Positions 1-8,286 of a stretch of 41,296 nucleotides of DNA are shown one piece after another. The stretch is from Promethearchaeota archaeon (GTDB lineage: Archaea > Asgardarchaeota > Lokiarchaeia > Sigyniarchaeales > SOKP01), in NCBI GenBank assembly GCA_019058015.1, contig JAHLWH010000263.1, positions 1 to 41,296 of the forward strand, read 5' to 3'. A program made the position numbers and the translations under genes. The notes under the pieces were generated by a model. The model was not told the origin of the DNA. It was given only the letters and a program-made list of their open reading frames with translations, and did not search any database. Within the stretch, counting starts at the first letter, position 1. Each line of letters opens with the position of its first letter.

Positions 1-382
1 CCATTTCAGGAGGGAAAAACCCTAATTTTTTCCAGTTATTTCCAAATTCTCTTCTATTAACATCTTCATTTAGATGTATTTGGCGTTCAGCTTCCTCTTC
101 GGGAATCAGTGGAAGTATTGGATGAAATTTTCCAGTGCCAATAATTTCAATCTTTTTTTGTTTAACAAGGTCCTTTATTAAATCCATTGTTTCTCCTAAC
201 CCGAACTCATAAAGCATATCAACAAGAACTCCATTGATATTTAAGCAAAATTGCGCATTTTCATATTGTTGTATTATTCTAAATAGCGGTTGATAGCACT
301 CATCATTTATTTTTTTTAAGACCTTGATGTCCTGAGTGGGGGGTTGGTACATGTGCAACAAAAGAGAGAAATAATTAGTCAT
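1..382 (-). CDS. Glycoside hydrolase family 57 protein, N-terminal part (runs off left edge)
   Basis: Reading the minus strand from ATG at 382 gives an open frame to the window edge, about 127 residues, so the C-terminal part is missing. It starts MTNYFSLLLHMYQPP, which matches the conserved HxHQPP strand at the N-terminus of GH57 enzymes. It continues with INGVLVDMLYEFG and then GTGKFHPILPLIPEEE, the second and third conserved blocks of the family. GH57 enzymes are retaining alpha-glucan hydrolases, amylopullulanases, branching enzymes or 4-alpha-glucanotransferases, common in archaea. The catalytic Glu and Asp would lie outside the window, so the specificity cannot be told. A GT5 glycogen synthase lies 15 kb away, which fits an alpha-glucan store. 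Family call is firm; substrate is unknown. Confidence 0.85.
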   Translation of the reverse strand, partial: MTNYFSLLLHMYQPPTQDIKVLKKINDECYQPLFRIIQQYENAQFCLNINGVLVDMLYEFGLGETMDLIKDLVKQKKIEIIGTGKFHPILPLIPEEEAERQIHLNEDVNRREFGNNWKKLGFFPPEM

Positions 383-483
383 TTTAAGTCTCTTTATAAT
401 TTTTTCTGTTTTTCTTTTAATATAATTAGATTAATCTTAAAAATAAAAAAGTAAATTAACCAAATAATAACTTTCTTTTTTGT

Positions 484-966
484 ATGTCATATGGGTATGA
501 TACAAAATTATATTTTTTTATATTATATCTTTTCCATGTGATATATCACATTATTTTATATGAAACTAATTCCGGTAAATTAATTTTAGATATTGTTTTT
601 AAAGAAATAATTGGTGAGGATACACTATTTACGGGATTTATTTCTGCGCTTAAAAGTTTTGGTGCAGATATCTTAAAAAATCAACCAAAAAATATCAATA
701 TGATTAGGTTTGATAATTTGATAATAAAAATCTTTACTATAACAGAATTAAATATTGATATAGTAATCCTCTTTGACCCAGAACCGGAACATTATAAAAT
801 TGTAAATGAAATCCTTCCAAAAATAAAAACTATAATCTTTGAATATGAAACTCTCTTTACCGAATGGAATGGCATTAATCTCTCTGAATTTCAAATCTTG
901 GCAGAGCCAATTCTCAATCTTATAAGAAAATCAATTTTTGCTGAAGCAATCGTTGGAGCACTCTAA
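484..966 (+). CDS. Small longin/roadblock-like Asgard protein
   Basis: This 160-residue protein has no enzyme motif. From residue 19 it reads VIYHIILYETNSGKLILDIV, then GEDTLFTGFISALKSFGADIL, then alternating hydrophobic strands and a C-terminal helix. A strand pair with an SG turn, a segment like LfsGFisAl, then a sheet and a helix is the pattern of the longin/roadblock-type proteins that are abundant in Asgard archaea and are thought to partner small GTPases. The first 18 residues are unlike the rest, so the GTG at 538 may be the true start and would begin the protein right at the first strand. No clear ribosome binding site decides between them. A Ras-like GTPase is encoded at 23.4 kb. The fold assignment is inference. 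Confidence 0.6.
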   Translation: MSYGYDTKLYFFILYLFHVIYHIILYETNSGKLILDIVFKEIIGEDTLFTGFISALKSFGADILKNQPKNINMIRFDNLIIKIFTITELNIDIVILFDPEPEHYKIVNEILPKIKTIIFEYETLFTEWNGINLSEFQILAEPILNLIRKSIFAEAIVGAL

Positions 967-998
967 AAAATAGAAGTTAAAACATATCTTTTTAAATA

Positions 999-2105
999 TT
1001 ATTTTTCAATAATTGTCTCTTTTATTTTTGTTCCAAAATGAGTAGCTCCTGGCCCAATATGAACCAAGATTTCATCTCCTTTCTTCAGATAAACTACGGG
1101 CACTGATCTTCCATCTACACTGATTAATCTAATAGTTTCTGCATTTTGTAATATAACATTAATCGGTATTTTTTCATCTTTCACTTCTGCTGCTAAATTG
1201 AATAACAACATAGGTCTTACTTCAATTTTTACTCTCCCTACAGAAACAATTCTAGTGTTTCCATTTAAATCAGACACGAAAACTTTATCTCCCGCTTTTA
1301 ATTCACTAAGATAATTTGTTTTATATGGATTAGAAGCTTCAGGATCGTCGTTAGGCACTAGAATATAGGCGCTTACATCTCCCGCGTTAACACGAAAGGG
1401 TCTCGAAGCTACAAATTGAGTCTCAAATACTTCAGCATGTACAAGTACAAACCCCTTAGCAGTACTACCCACTAACATCCCCTCTCCAGAGTGTAATAAA
1501 GTTGTTGTGTCTACACATACCCTACTACCATCTGGAATTTCTTTAATGTTTAAGATTTTTGCTTTTGTAATTTCAATTTGAATAGAAGTTTGAATCAATC
1601 TTTTCAAGGATAAGATCTCATCTGAATTTTTAGGCGTAAAAACGACTCCATCGACACCAATCTCAAGAGTTTTAAACATCACCTCTGCTTCTTTTATGGT
1701 ATCAATCTGTGCAATTAATTCAGTATCAATGGAGTGAAGTCTTGCAATTAGATTTTCAAAAGGGATGATTTTCCAGTCTTTCGCTTGAACAATTATAAAA
1801 TTCAAACCCTTTTTAGCTAAATCAACAACTTTTAACTCATCATCTTTTGTTTTTAATTCCAAGAAAACTCCAACGTTTTTATCTTGATTGATTAGCTCAC
1901 CTAATTTACTATCTTCTTTTAAAATTAAATTATCTGGATCAAGTTTGGCATTATTTGAATATGTTTTAAATCTTTTAATATTCTTAAAAACTTCAAATGT
2001 CTCCTCTGAAATGATAATCTCCAATATATTATAATTAAATGCAGACTGAACTAATTCATTAAAATTTTCAGATTTTTTCTCAAAATTTAAAATAATTTTT
2101 TTCAT
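999..2105 (-). CDS. aroB': 3-dehydroquinate synthase II (archaeal aroB' type)
   Basis: The 368-residue protein carries the blocks of archaeal DHQ synthase II (MJ1249 family): GVDGVVFTP near residue 150, VCVDTTTLLHSGEGMLVGS near 200, FVASRPFRVNAGDVSAYI, a domain with GRVKIEVRPMLLF, and the ending HIGPGATHFGTKIKE. In archaea without the classical DAHP route this enzyme oxidises and cyclises 2-amino-3,7-dideoxy-D-threo-hept-6-ulosonate to 3-dehydroquinate with NAD, entering aromatic amino acid synthesis. Length is normal for the family. It stands alone here, transcribed divergently from the ESCRT-III gene across about 160 bases; the partner aldolase (aroA') is not in the window. The family is distinctive and hard to confuse with another. 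Confidence 0.95.
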   Translation of the reverse strand: MKKIILNFEKKSENFNELVQSAFNYNILEIIISEETFEVFKNIKRFKTYSNNAKLDPDNLILKEDSKLGELINQDKNVGVFLELKTKDDELKVVDLAKKGLNFIIVQAKDWKIIPFENLIARLHSIDTELIAQIDTIKEAEVMFKTLEIGVDGVVFTPKNSDEILSLKRLIQTSIQIEITKAKILNIKEIPDGSRVCVDTTTLLHSGEGMLVGSTAKGFVLVHAEVFETQFVASRPFRVNAGDVSAYILVPNDDPEASNPYKTNYLSELKAGDKVFVSDLNGNTRIVSVGRVKIEVRPMLLFNLAAEVKDEKIPINVILQNAETIRLISVDGRSVPVVYLKKGDEILVHIGPGATHFGTKIKETIIEK

Positions 2106-2223
2106 TGTAGCCTATAATCTTACCAATTTTATTTTTTATTTTATAATTTTTTATGCGACTTAAAATCTTTTTTATTTGATGATGTTTTTTGGATTAATTA
2201 AAGTTTAAAAAACAACACTAGTA

Positions 2224-2232
2224 TTTATATTA
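2224..2232 (+). promoter_or_regulatory. TATA-like box of the ESCRT-III gene
   Basis: TTTATATTA lies in the AT-rich gap between two divergent genes. Archaeal transcription starts roughly 25 bases downstream of the box centre, here near 2253. That is past the in-frame TTG at 2248 and before the ATG at 2269, so the box supports ATG 2269 as the start with a short leader. Confidence 0.4.
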
Positions 2233-2268
2233 CATAATAAAAATATTTTGAAATGGGAAAACAGAAAG

Positions 2269-2907
2269 ATGGGACTAAAAAACAAATTATTTCCAAAAAA
2301 GGGAAAAGGAAAAGAGAAAGATAAGACAATAGTGAACATTAAGAAGCAAATTCATCAATTAAAACTCAAATCTAAAGCACTAAATCAAAAATCTGAATTA
2401 TACCGAAAAAATGCAAAAATCGCATTAAAAAATGGAAATAAGGAAAGATCTAAGAATTATCTGGTCCAATGGAAATCCTATAGGAATAAAATTAATAGAA
2501 ATACTAATTTATCGTCCAAACTCGAGAGATATATTGATGCTATCGAGGAAGGCAGACTTATCAAGGGTTTGGAATCAACTTTATCCGCCTCAACGGCTGC
2601 ATTAAAAGACCTAGCGGTAAGTGCAAGTCCAGAAAAAGTTGCTACACTTAGTGAGGAAAGTGAGGAGTATATTGCAATGATTGAGGAATCAGGCGAAATT
2701 CTAGCAGGAGACCCAGAAATCGATCAAGGAATTGATATTGATGATGAGTTTGAAAAATTAGAATCCGAGGTCTTACTTGAAGCAGCTGGTGAGATTCCAG
2801 AAACTCCAGTTGAAGAGGAGTTTCTTATAGATGAGATTCCCGAAATGGAAACCAAGGAAAAGTTAAAGGACGAAATAGCAAAACTTAAAAAAGAATTAGA
2901 AGAATAA
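2269..2907 (+). CDS. ESCRT-III (Snf7/CHMP-like) membrane-remodelling protein
   Basis: From ATG 2269 the product is 212 residues and begins MGLKNKLFPKKGKGK, a short basic start like other ESCRT-III proteins. Residues 20-90 form a long basic helical hairpin (NAKIALKNGNKERSKNYL, then KSYRNKINRNTNLSSKLERY) equivalent to helices 1 and 2 of Snf7. Then come ESTLSASTAALKDLAVSAS and VATLSEESEEYIAMIEESGE, matching the third and fourth helices. The tail is strongly acidic (IDDEFEKLESEVLLEAAGEIPETP), as in the Snf7 C-terminal region that autoinhibits and holds MIT-interacting motifs. ESCRT-III polymerises on membranes to drive fission and is disassembled by Vps4. No vps4 or other ESCRT gene is near, unlike the usual Asgard ESCRT cluster. 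A TTG at 2248 would add seven residues. The family call rests on pattern and charge layout. Confidence 0.8.
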   Translation: MGLKNKLFPKKGKGKEKDKTIVNIKKQIHQLKLKSKALNQKSELYRKNAKIALKNGNKERSKNYLVQWKSYRNKINRNTNLSSKLERYIDAIEEGRLIKGLESTLSASTAALKDLAVSASPEKVATLSEESEEYIAMIEESGEILAGDPEIDQGIDIDDEFEKLESEVLLEAAGEIPETPVEEEFLIDEIPEMETKEKLKDEIAKLKKELEE

Positions 2908-3002
2908 GGGTATTAAATTTTTATTTCTCTATTAAATCGATTTCTTCTTTAACTGGATAACTACATTACTCTTTTTGAGAAAAAGAAAAAATAGTATTTA
3001 GA

Positions 3003-4859
3003 TTAAAAATCTGAAGAATATTTTTTAAAAGCATCTTCTTCATCAATTTCCTTCTTCAAATCTTGAATTTTTCTCTCTATTACAAAAAGTTCTTGTTGAT
3101 AAGTTCTATAAGTTCTAAAATAATCTACTTCTGAGATCTCTGATTTCTGAAACTTCCTTTCTAGATGTTTAAGAGTCTGACTCAAACTGAATTCTTCTTT
3201 CTCAAGTTCTAAAAGTTGGGTTTTTTTATCAAAATATGAGTATTTATTATCTTCCTGGTACCCTCGCTGATTTGAATATATTTGTCCCCGACTTAAAAAT
3301 CGTTGATTTAAATTATTTGGGTTCATTAAGTCCATGTTATTAAATTCAGGGTTGAAATAATTTTTTTGAACTTGATAAGGGTGTGCAGCAGCCATATTTT
3401 GATTGATAAAGTTATTAGGGTTTATATTTGGTGGATATTGAGGAATATATGGTCTTTGAGAGTTCTCTAACTTTCTCATTAAAATTTTGTTTTCATTAAA
3501 ATGGAAATCATTTTGATTTAGATAATTTCTATTTGGCTGTGCGAATTGATTTCCTTGAAAATTATTTATATAGGGGTTATTATAATTTTTTCTCGGATGA
3601 TTATAATTATAATTTTCACCATAATTCATTTGATAATTCGGTAAATAATCTGGATTTTTACTGCCTTTTAGATTTAACAGATATGAAATGTTCATTTCGA
3701 TGAAATCAATTAAATCTTTTACATCTAATTTAAACATCATTAGAGATTTTGAGGATTCAATATCATATCTTTGATTTTCATCAAAAACTCTTGCATTCTC
3801 TATATATTCAATCACATCTTTTCTTTTTGATGAAGGTATTGAGAAGTAATATTTCCCATATACGAATTCCATATATAGTTTTTTTCTTACTGTTCCTGTA
3901 ATTTGTATTCGCTTAAATTCCTCATGAGGAATTTTAAAAATAAACTCTACCCGCTTTTTTAATAATCCATATTCATGAATAAAATAAATGTAGAGATTTG
4001 AAATTAATAAAGTCCCCCTTTCATTTGAATATTCATTTAAAGGATTGAATCCCTTTGCCAATTTGCACCGCAACGCATATAATGCTTTCTCATCTCTTGT
4101 AAATTCAATTATACTGTTAAATTTTTGAAAATTATTACGAATATCTTCAAGGAATTTTATTTTAGCATCAATTTCTTGGATTTTATCACTGATTTTTTTA
4201 AGATTATTCTCAATAAAAACAGAAAGAGATTTATGCTCATGATTAAGATTTTCCAAGATTCCGATGATGATAGGAATGTTAGTATTGGGTTGTGTTGATA
4301 TGTCGATGAAACAATTCCGATTCATAAAAATATGGTCGTATTCTCGTCTTATATTCTCATATACTTCTTTTTTCACGTGAATAAAAAGCCTGTATATTGT
4401 AATTAATTCTGCCTCTAAAGAAGGGAAATGATAACATTTAAAGGGCGGCTCTCTAACTTTTTTTAGTTTATTTCGCAGTAAGCTTAGCTTATTTATTACC
4501 TCTCTAAAAGGAATAATAAAGGATCTTGTGTTTCTAATTAATTGAATATATTTTTCATTTATCTGCTTCTTTTTCTCAAATACTTTCACAATAAGGGAAG
4601 AATTGCATTTAGGGCATATTTTTACATTCTTATAAACTTTTGTCGTATTTTGACTAAAGCAGCTATCACATTTTAATATTCCTTCCTTATTTCTACTTAT
4701 TTTTTCGGACCCACAATTACTACAGATTAAAAATTCAGTTTGTTTTTCTTTAATGCAGTCAGAGCAAAAACTAGAATGGCAACTTTCACAATAATAATTT
4801 AAATGCATGCTTCTCTGACACATTGGACAAAGCTGTGTTTGTCTTTGTCGGTCTAACAT
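3003..4859 (-). CDS. RING/B-box-like zinc-finger, coiled-coil and PH/GRAM-like protein with Asn/Tyr-rich tail
   Basis: This 618-residue protein is a mosaic. Residues 11-49 hold C11, C14, C24, H28, C32, C35, C46 and C49, whose spacing (x2, x9, x3, x3, x2, x10, x2) fits a C3HC4 RING or TRIM B-box; C27 is an extra cysteine. C64/C67 and C82/C85 make a further zinc ribbon. Residues 95-250 are charged helices with a likely coiled coil at 205-250. Residues 258-352 alternate strands and end in a helix, much like a PH or GRAM domain. Residues 400-540 are low complexity, dominated by Asn, Tyr, Pro and Gln. Residues 545-610 are a second coiled coil. Zinc binding is safe; an E3 ligase role or lipid binding is speculation. 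It could instead be a scaffold built on tandem zinc ribbons. Confidence 0.7.
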   Translation of the reverse strand: MLDRQRQTQLCPMCQRSMHLNYYCESCHSSFCSDCIKEKQTEFLICSNCGSEKISRNKEGILKCDSCFSQNTTKVYKNVKICPKCNSSLIVKVFEKKKQINEKYIQLIRNTRSFIIPFREVINKLSLLRNKLKKVREPPFKCYHFPSLEAELITIYRLFIHVKKEVYENIRREYDHIFMNRNCFIDISTQPNTNIPIIIGILENLNHEHKSLSVFIENNLKKISDKIQEIDAKIKFLEDIRNNFQKFNSIIEFTRDEKALYALRCKLAKGFNPLNEYSNERGTLLISNLYIYFIHEYGLLKKRVEFIFKIPHEEFKRIQITGTVRKKLYMEFVYGKYYFSIPSSKRKDVIEYIENARVFDENQRYDIESSKSLMMFKLDVKDLIDFIEMNISYLLNLKGSKNPDYLPNYQMNYGENYNYNHPRKNYNNPYINNFQGNQFAQPNRNYLNQNDFHFNENKILMRKLENSQRPYIPQYPPNINPNNFINQNMAAAHPYQVQKNYFNPEFNNMDLMNPNNLNQRFLSRGQIYSNQRGYQEDNKYSYFDKKTQLLELEKEEFSLSQTLKHLERKFQKSEISEVDYFRTYRTYQQELFVIERKIQDLKKEIDEEDAFKKYSSDF

Positions 4860-4994
4860 TAAATAGGGACCTCTATTCTAAATAGCAAAGTTAAATGAAA
4901 CCTAAAATACATATGTAATTTTTAAAATAAGTTAGAAAAGGAAAACCTAAAAAATATAATAATATCTATGTATTACAAAAATTAAACTTAATAT

Positions 4995-5288
4995 TTATTT
5001 AATTATTTTAATTTTTTGGCCTAATGCCTGACCCGGTAAACCAGCTTTTTTAAAATGGGCTAAAACTGCTCCATTATTTCCATGTGGTTTTGTTATTTTT
5101 CCTTTTAAAGATCGTCCTCCCGGCGAAATCCATTCTACTGTTCGACCTATTAATACGGATGCCTTATTCCTAGATTTTATAGCATCAAAATGCAGAATAC
5201 AATATTTTGGGTGAATTAAATGACGACCTCTTTTATAATTGGCAATAGCACCTTCCATACCTAATAATTCCAGTTTGCTAATTGACAT
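4995..5288 (-). CDS. rpl35ae: 50S ribosomal protein eL33 (L35Ae)
   Basis: The 97-residue product matches the archaeal/eukaryotic ribosomal protein L35Ae. It has a central ASVLIGRTVEWISPGGRSLKG barrel strand set, then GKITKPHGNNGAVLAHFKK near the C-terminus and a basic ending KIKIIK. The GK(I/V)xxxHGNxGxVxAxF block is the family signature. It belongs to the large ribosomal subunit and has no bacterial counterpart. The gene stands alone, upstream of the zinc-finger gene on the same strand with about 135 bases between them. Length is normal. Confidence 0.93.
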   Translation of the reverse strand: MSISKLELLGMEGAIANYKRGRHLIHPKYCILHFDAIKSRNKASVLIGRTVEWISPGGRSLKGKITKPHGNNGAVLAHFKKAGLPGQALGQKIKIIK

Positions 5289-5323
5289 AATAAGATAATT
5301 TCCATTAATATATTCAAATATAC

Positions 5324-5332
5324 ATTTTTAAA
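5324..5332 (-). promoter_or_regulatory. Possible TATA box of the eL33 gene
   Basis: The minus strand reads TTTAAAAAT about 40 bases upstream of the eL33 ATG at 5288. That position would give a leader of roughly 10-15 bases, usual for archaea. The region is so AT-rich that chance matches are easy. Confidence 0.3.
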
Positions 5333-5470
5333 TCGTTAAAAAAATAAAAATTTTACCTAAATTTAAGAAAGCATTAATTTTTTCAAATATTTTTTATTCT
5401 TGAAAATTGTAAATTAGCAAATAGTGAATAATTTATTTAAAAATTTTTAAAGATAAGAAGATGTTTAATT

Positions 5471-6889
5471 ATGCCAAATAAAAAAATTGCTGAGAAAAAT
5501 GAAAAAGAATTATTTAAATTAATGTTTCCAGTTGGCAGTCCTGTTGTGAAAGAAGCATGTGAAATATTAAGTGATTTAATTAAAATTGATACAACAAATC
5601 CTCCAGGTAATGAGACCCCTGCTGCAGAGTATTGTAAAAGACTCTTAGAAAAGGAAGGTTTTGAAAACATAGAAATTATTGAATCTGAGCCAGGGAGAGG
5701 AAGTATCATTTGTAGATGGAAAGGATCAGATCCAAATGCTAAAAGTCTATTATTATTAGCGCATTTAGATGTTGTCCCCGCCGATCCAACCAACTGGGAG
5801 CGTGATCCATTCTGTGGAGACATAACCAGCGAGTATGTATGGGGAAGAGGTGCGCTTGATTGTAAAGGAATTTTAGTTCCCGAATTAATGGCTGCAATTT
5901 ACTTGAAGAGAGAAGGTTATAACCCAAAAGGTGATATCGTATTATGCTTTACCGCTGATGAAGAAGCGGGTGGAGAATTAGGTGTTGGTTATATAATTAA
6001 CAATTATTTTGACAAGGTGCATGTTGATTATGTTATAAATGAAGGAGGAGGATTTTTATTGCCGTTTGGAAAGGATACTCGGGATTATGTGGCTCAAATA
6101 GGAGAAAAAGGAGTTGCAGGGACAAAAATTAGGGTTAAAGGTCTTGGAGGTCATGGATCCATGCCGTTGAAACCTGATGATAATGCACTTTACGTTTTAT
6201 CTAAGGTTATCCAACGAATAGCAAAATTCAAACCGCCAATTGAGATTCAAGATTCTATAAAAGAAACAGCAGAGAAAATATCTTTGCCGGGAATTGCAAA
6301 AAAAATATTAACCTCTAAACGATTAATTAGACCAGCACTTAATCTAGCAGGAAAACTGTTTAAACAACCTTTATCAAAATTGATAATTCCTCTAGTATCC
6401 GATATATTAAATCCTACGCTATTGAACGCTGGAAAGAAGATTAACGTAATTCCTCAATATGCTGAAATGACGTTTGATTGTCGTATTTTGCCTGGACATG
6501 ATCGTGAAACAATAAAAGGATATCTTAAAAAAGCTTTAGGGAAAAAATTATTTAATAAAATTGAGATAATTCCAATCGAACCCACACAATTGGCAACAAT
6601 AAATTCAAGTAAAGATCTTTTTTATGATTTAATTGAAGAAATAATGAATGAGATGCATTCAGGGGGGGCCAAAATAGTTCCGATGCTTTCCTCAGGCTCC
6701 TGTGATACTAAATTCTTTAGATCTAAAGGTATTTATTGTTTAGGGTTTTGTCCAATTAGGTTTGATTTTAATCCAAATATGTCTTTCGGAGAGTTAGTAG
6801 AAATGGAACACGGGGCTAACGAGAGAATCTCAATTAAAAATCTAGGTTATGGTATTGAATTTTTTTTTCGATTAATTAAAAGATTTTAA
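5471..6889 (+). CDS. M20/M25/M40 family zinc metallopeptidase or deacylase
   Basis: The 472-residue protein has the full di-zinc ligand set of the M20 family: H98 and D100 in AHLDVVP, D130 in GRGALDCKG, the general-base pair E164/E165 in TADEEAGG, E191 in INEGGG, and a late His in EMEHGANERI. A lid/dimerisation domain begins around residue 205 with GLGGHGSMP. Members include ArgE, DapE, carboxypeptidases and carboxypeptidase S/PM20D1-like enzymes; the large size and the hydrophobic insert at about 255-315 favour a carboxypeptidase S-like member. It probably hydrolyses a peptide or N-acyl amino acid in the cytoplasm. It faces the UroD-like gene convergently, 40 bases apart. A second M20 gene lies at 13.6 kb. 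Exact substrate cannot be read from sequence. Confidence 0.87.
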   Translation: MPNKKIAEKNEKELFKLMFPVGSPVVKEACEILSDLIKIDTTNPPGNETPAAEYCKRLLEKEGFENIEIIESEPGRGSIICRWKGSDPNAKSLLLLAHLDVVPADPTNWERDPFCGDITSEYVWGRGALDCKGILVPELMAAIYLKREGYNPKGDIVLCFTADEEAGGELGVGYIINNYFDKVHVDYVINEGGGFLLPFGKDTRDYVAQIGEKGVAGTKIRVKGLGGHGSMPLKPDDNALYVLSKVIQRIAKFKPPIEIQDSIKETAEKISLPGIAKKILTSKRLIRPALNLAGKLFKQPLSKLIIPLVSDILNPTLLNAGKKINVIPQYAEMTFDCRILPGHDRETIKGYLKKALGKKLFNKIEIIPIEPTQLATINSSKDLFYDLIEEIMNEMHSGGAKIVPMLSSGSCDTKFFRSKGIYCLGFCPIRFDFNPNMSFGELVEMEHGANERISIKNLGYGIEFFFRLIKRF

Positions 6890-6929
6890 ATCTTATTGAG
6901 AAAAGTAAATAAATTATATATATTAAATT

Positions 6930-8060
6930 TCAAGGTTCAAAATTCTTTACAATATTTGCAACCATTTCTACTTTCCTAAAATCTGCATTTGGGGGCAATT
7001 CATCCGATATACCCAATATAAGATTTGGAGAGAACATTTCTAACACTTTTTGAGTGTAGTTTTTCACATATTTAAATGAGTATTGTGGCAAGAAAATTAA
7101 AGCAGGAATTCCATCTAGTAAAACTTTATTTTTAATAGCTGCTTGAATTTCTTCTAAAGTGACATCACCCTGGGGTTTAGCTGTAAGAGCTTCTAAACCG
7201 TCAAATGGTAATCCTTCTAAATATGGAAGTAAATCCTTTAAAGAACCGTCCATATGAATGTGGCAATATTTTCCAACTCTATGAAATTGTTTCACTCGTT
7301 TTTCATAATATGGAATTAGAAATTTTTCAAAATATCTTGGAGGACTTAAATTACAATCAATATTTTCTCCGAAATTAAAAATTTTAATTGGGGAATTGCA
7401 TAGAATTTCAAACATATCATCATCACAACAGTCCATAAATTTCATTAAATCTTCCATTTCATTCGGATATCGCCTTAAATTTATAATTGTCCTTTCAAAA
7501 CCCATATATTGTGTTATTAAACTCATATAAGGAGAACGAGCAAAATAGGTACCTACAACACCTCTATCTCCAATTATTTTTTTTGCTAACTTAAAAATTG
7601 GTAAATAAAAATGAAATTTTGTATGTTTTATAATATATTTTAAAATTTTCATATCATTAACAGTTTTAACTGGATATTCAACAAGATGCCCTCCTCGACT
7701 TTTTTTATAAAGATTCCCTAATTTAGTTTTATACACGGTGATTAACGTTCCATCCGTTTTATCACGTGCCCATTTAACTCGAATATGTCTTATTTTTTTA
7801 CGTGGCCATATTAATGGCAAGTAAAAATTTTCTATAACATATCGTGGACTTGCTTCAAGATAATCGAAAATTCCCAGTAAACTTTTTCTTAAAATATATT
7901 TAGGTATCTTACCGGCACATTTTTTATCAGTTCTTGGTCGTCTCCATAGACGGTTTCCATAGTACCAGTAATAAAGCCTGGGACTAAATACTATTCTATC
8001 AATTGGTTTTCGAGAGAATGTGTTTAAAATTCTTTGCCGAAGTGTTAATAGTTTTGACAT
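6930..8060 (-). CDS. Uroporphyrinogen decarboxylase (UroD/MtaA) family protein
   Basis: The 376-residue protein begins with a helix typical of this family (LTLRQRILNTFSRKPIDRIVFSPRL). It later has HIHMDGSLKDLLPYLEGLPF followed by DGLEALTAKPQGDVTLEEI and a GIPALIF strand, which is the C-terminal half of the UroD TIM barrel. The HxDG variant and the long N-terminal part resemble UroD-like corrinoid methyltransferases (MtaA type) and related uncharacterised proteins, rather than true haem-pathway HemE. No corrinoid protein or haem gene is next to it, so context does not settle the substrate. Its promoter region is shared with the longin/winged-helix gene across about 225 bases. Confidence 0.75.
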   Translation of the reverse strand: MSKLLTLRQRILNTFSRKPIDRIVFSPRLYYWYYGNRLWRRPRTDKKCAGKIPKYILRKSLLGIFDYLEASPRYVIENFYLPLIWPRKKIRHIRVKWARDKTDGTLITVYKTKLGNLYKKSRGGHLVEYPVKTVNDMKILKYIIKHTKFHFYLPIFKLAKKIIGDRGVVGTYFARSPYMSLITQYMGFERTIINLRRYPNEMEDLMKFMDCCDDDMFEILCNSPIKIFNFGENIDCNLSPPRYFEKFLIPYYEKRVKQFHRVGKYCHIHMDGSLKDLLPYLEGLPFDGLEALTAKPQGDVTLEEIQAAIKNKVLLDGIPALIFLPQYSFKYVKNYTQKVLEMFSPNLILGISDELPPNADFRKVEMVANIVKNFEP

Positions 8061-8286
8061 AATAATAACTTATATAACTCAAAAATATGTTTAGTTTTAA
8101 GTTTTATAAATTTTTAATATGAAAAGTTATATTGAAACAAAAAATTAAAAAAAATAAAAAGTAAGGCAAGATCGTTTAATTAAATAGAGCGACTTCCATA
8201 GATTTTTAAAAGATAACCATTTTTTCAATATTAATATTAAAATTGGAAACCTATACTATATTTTAATAATTTAGGTAGAAATATAT

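Noticed and set aside
5437..5927. Two minus-strand open frames (128 and 62 residues) over the first M20 gene
   Set aside because: They lie antisense to a gene with complete metal-site motifs and have no recognisable composition or motif.
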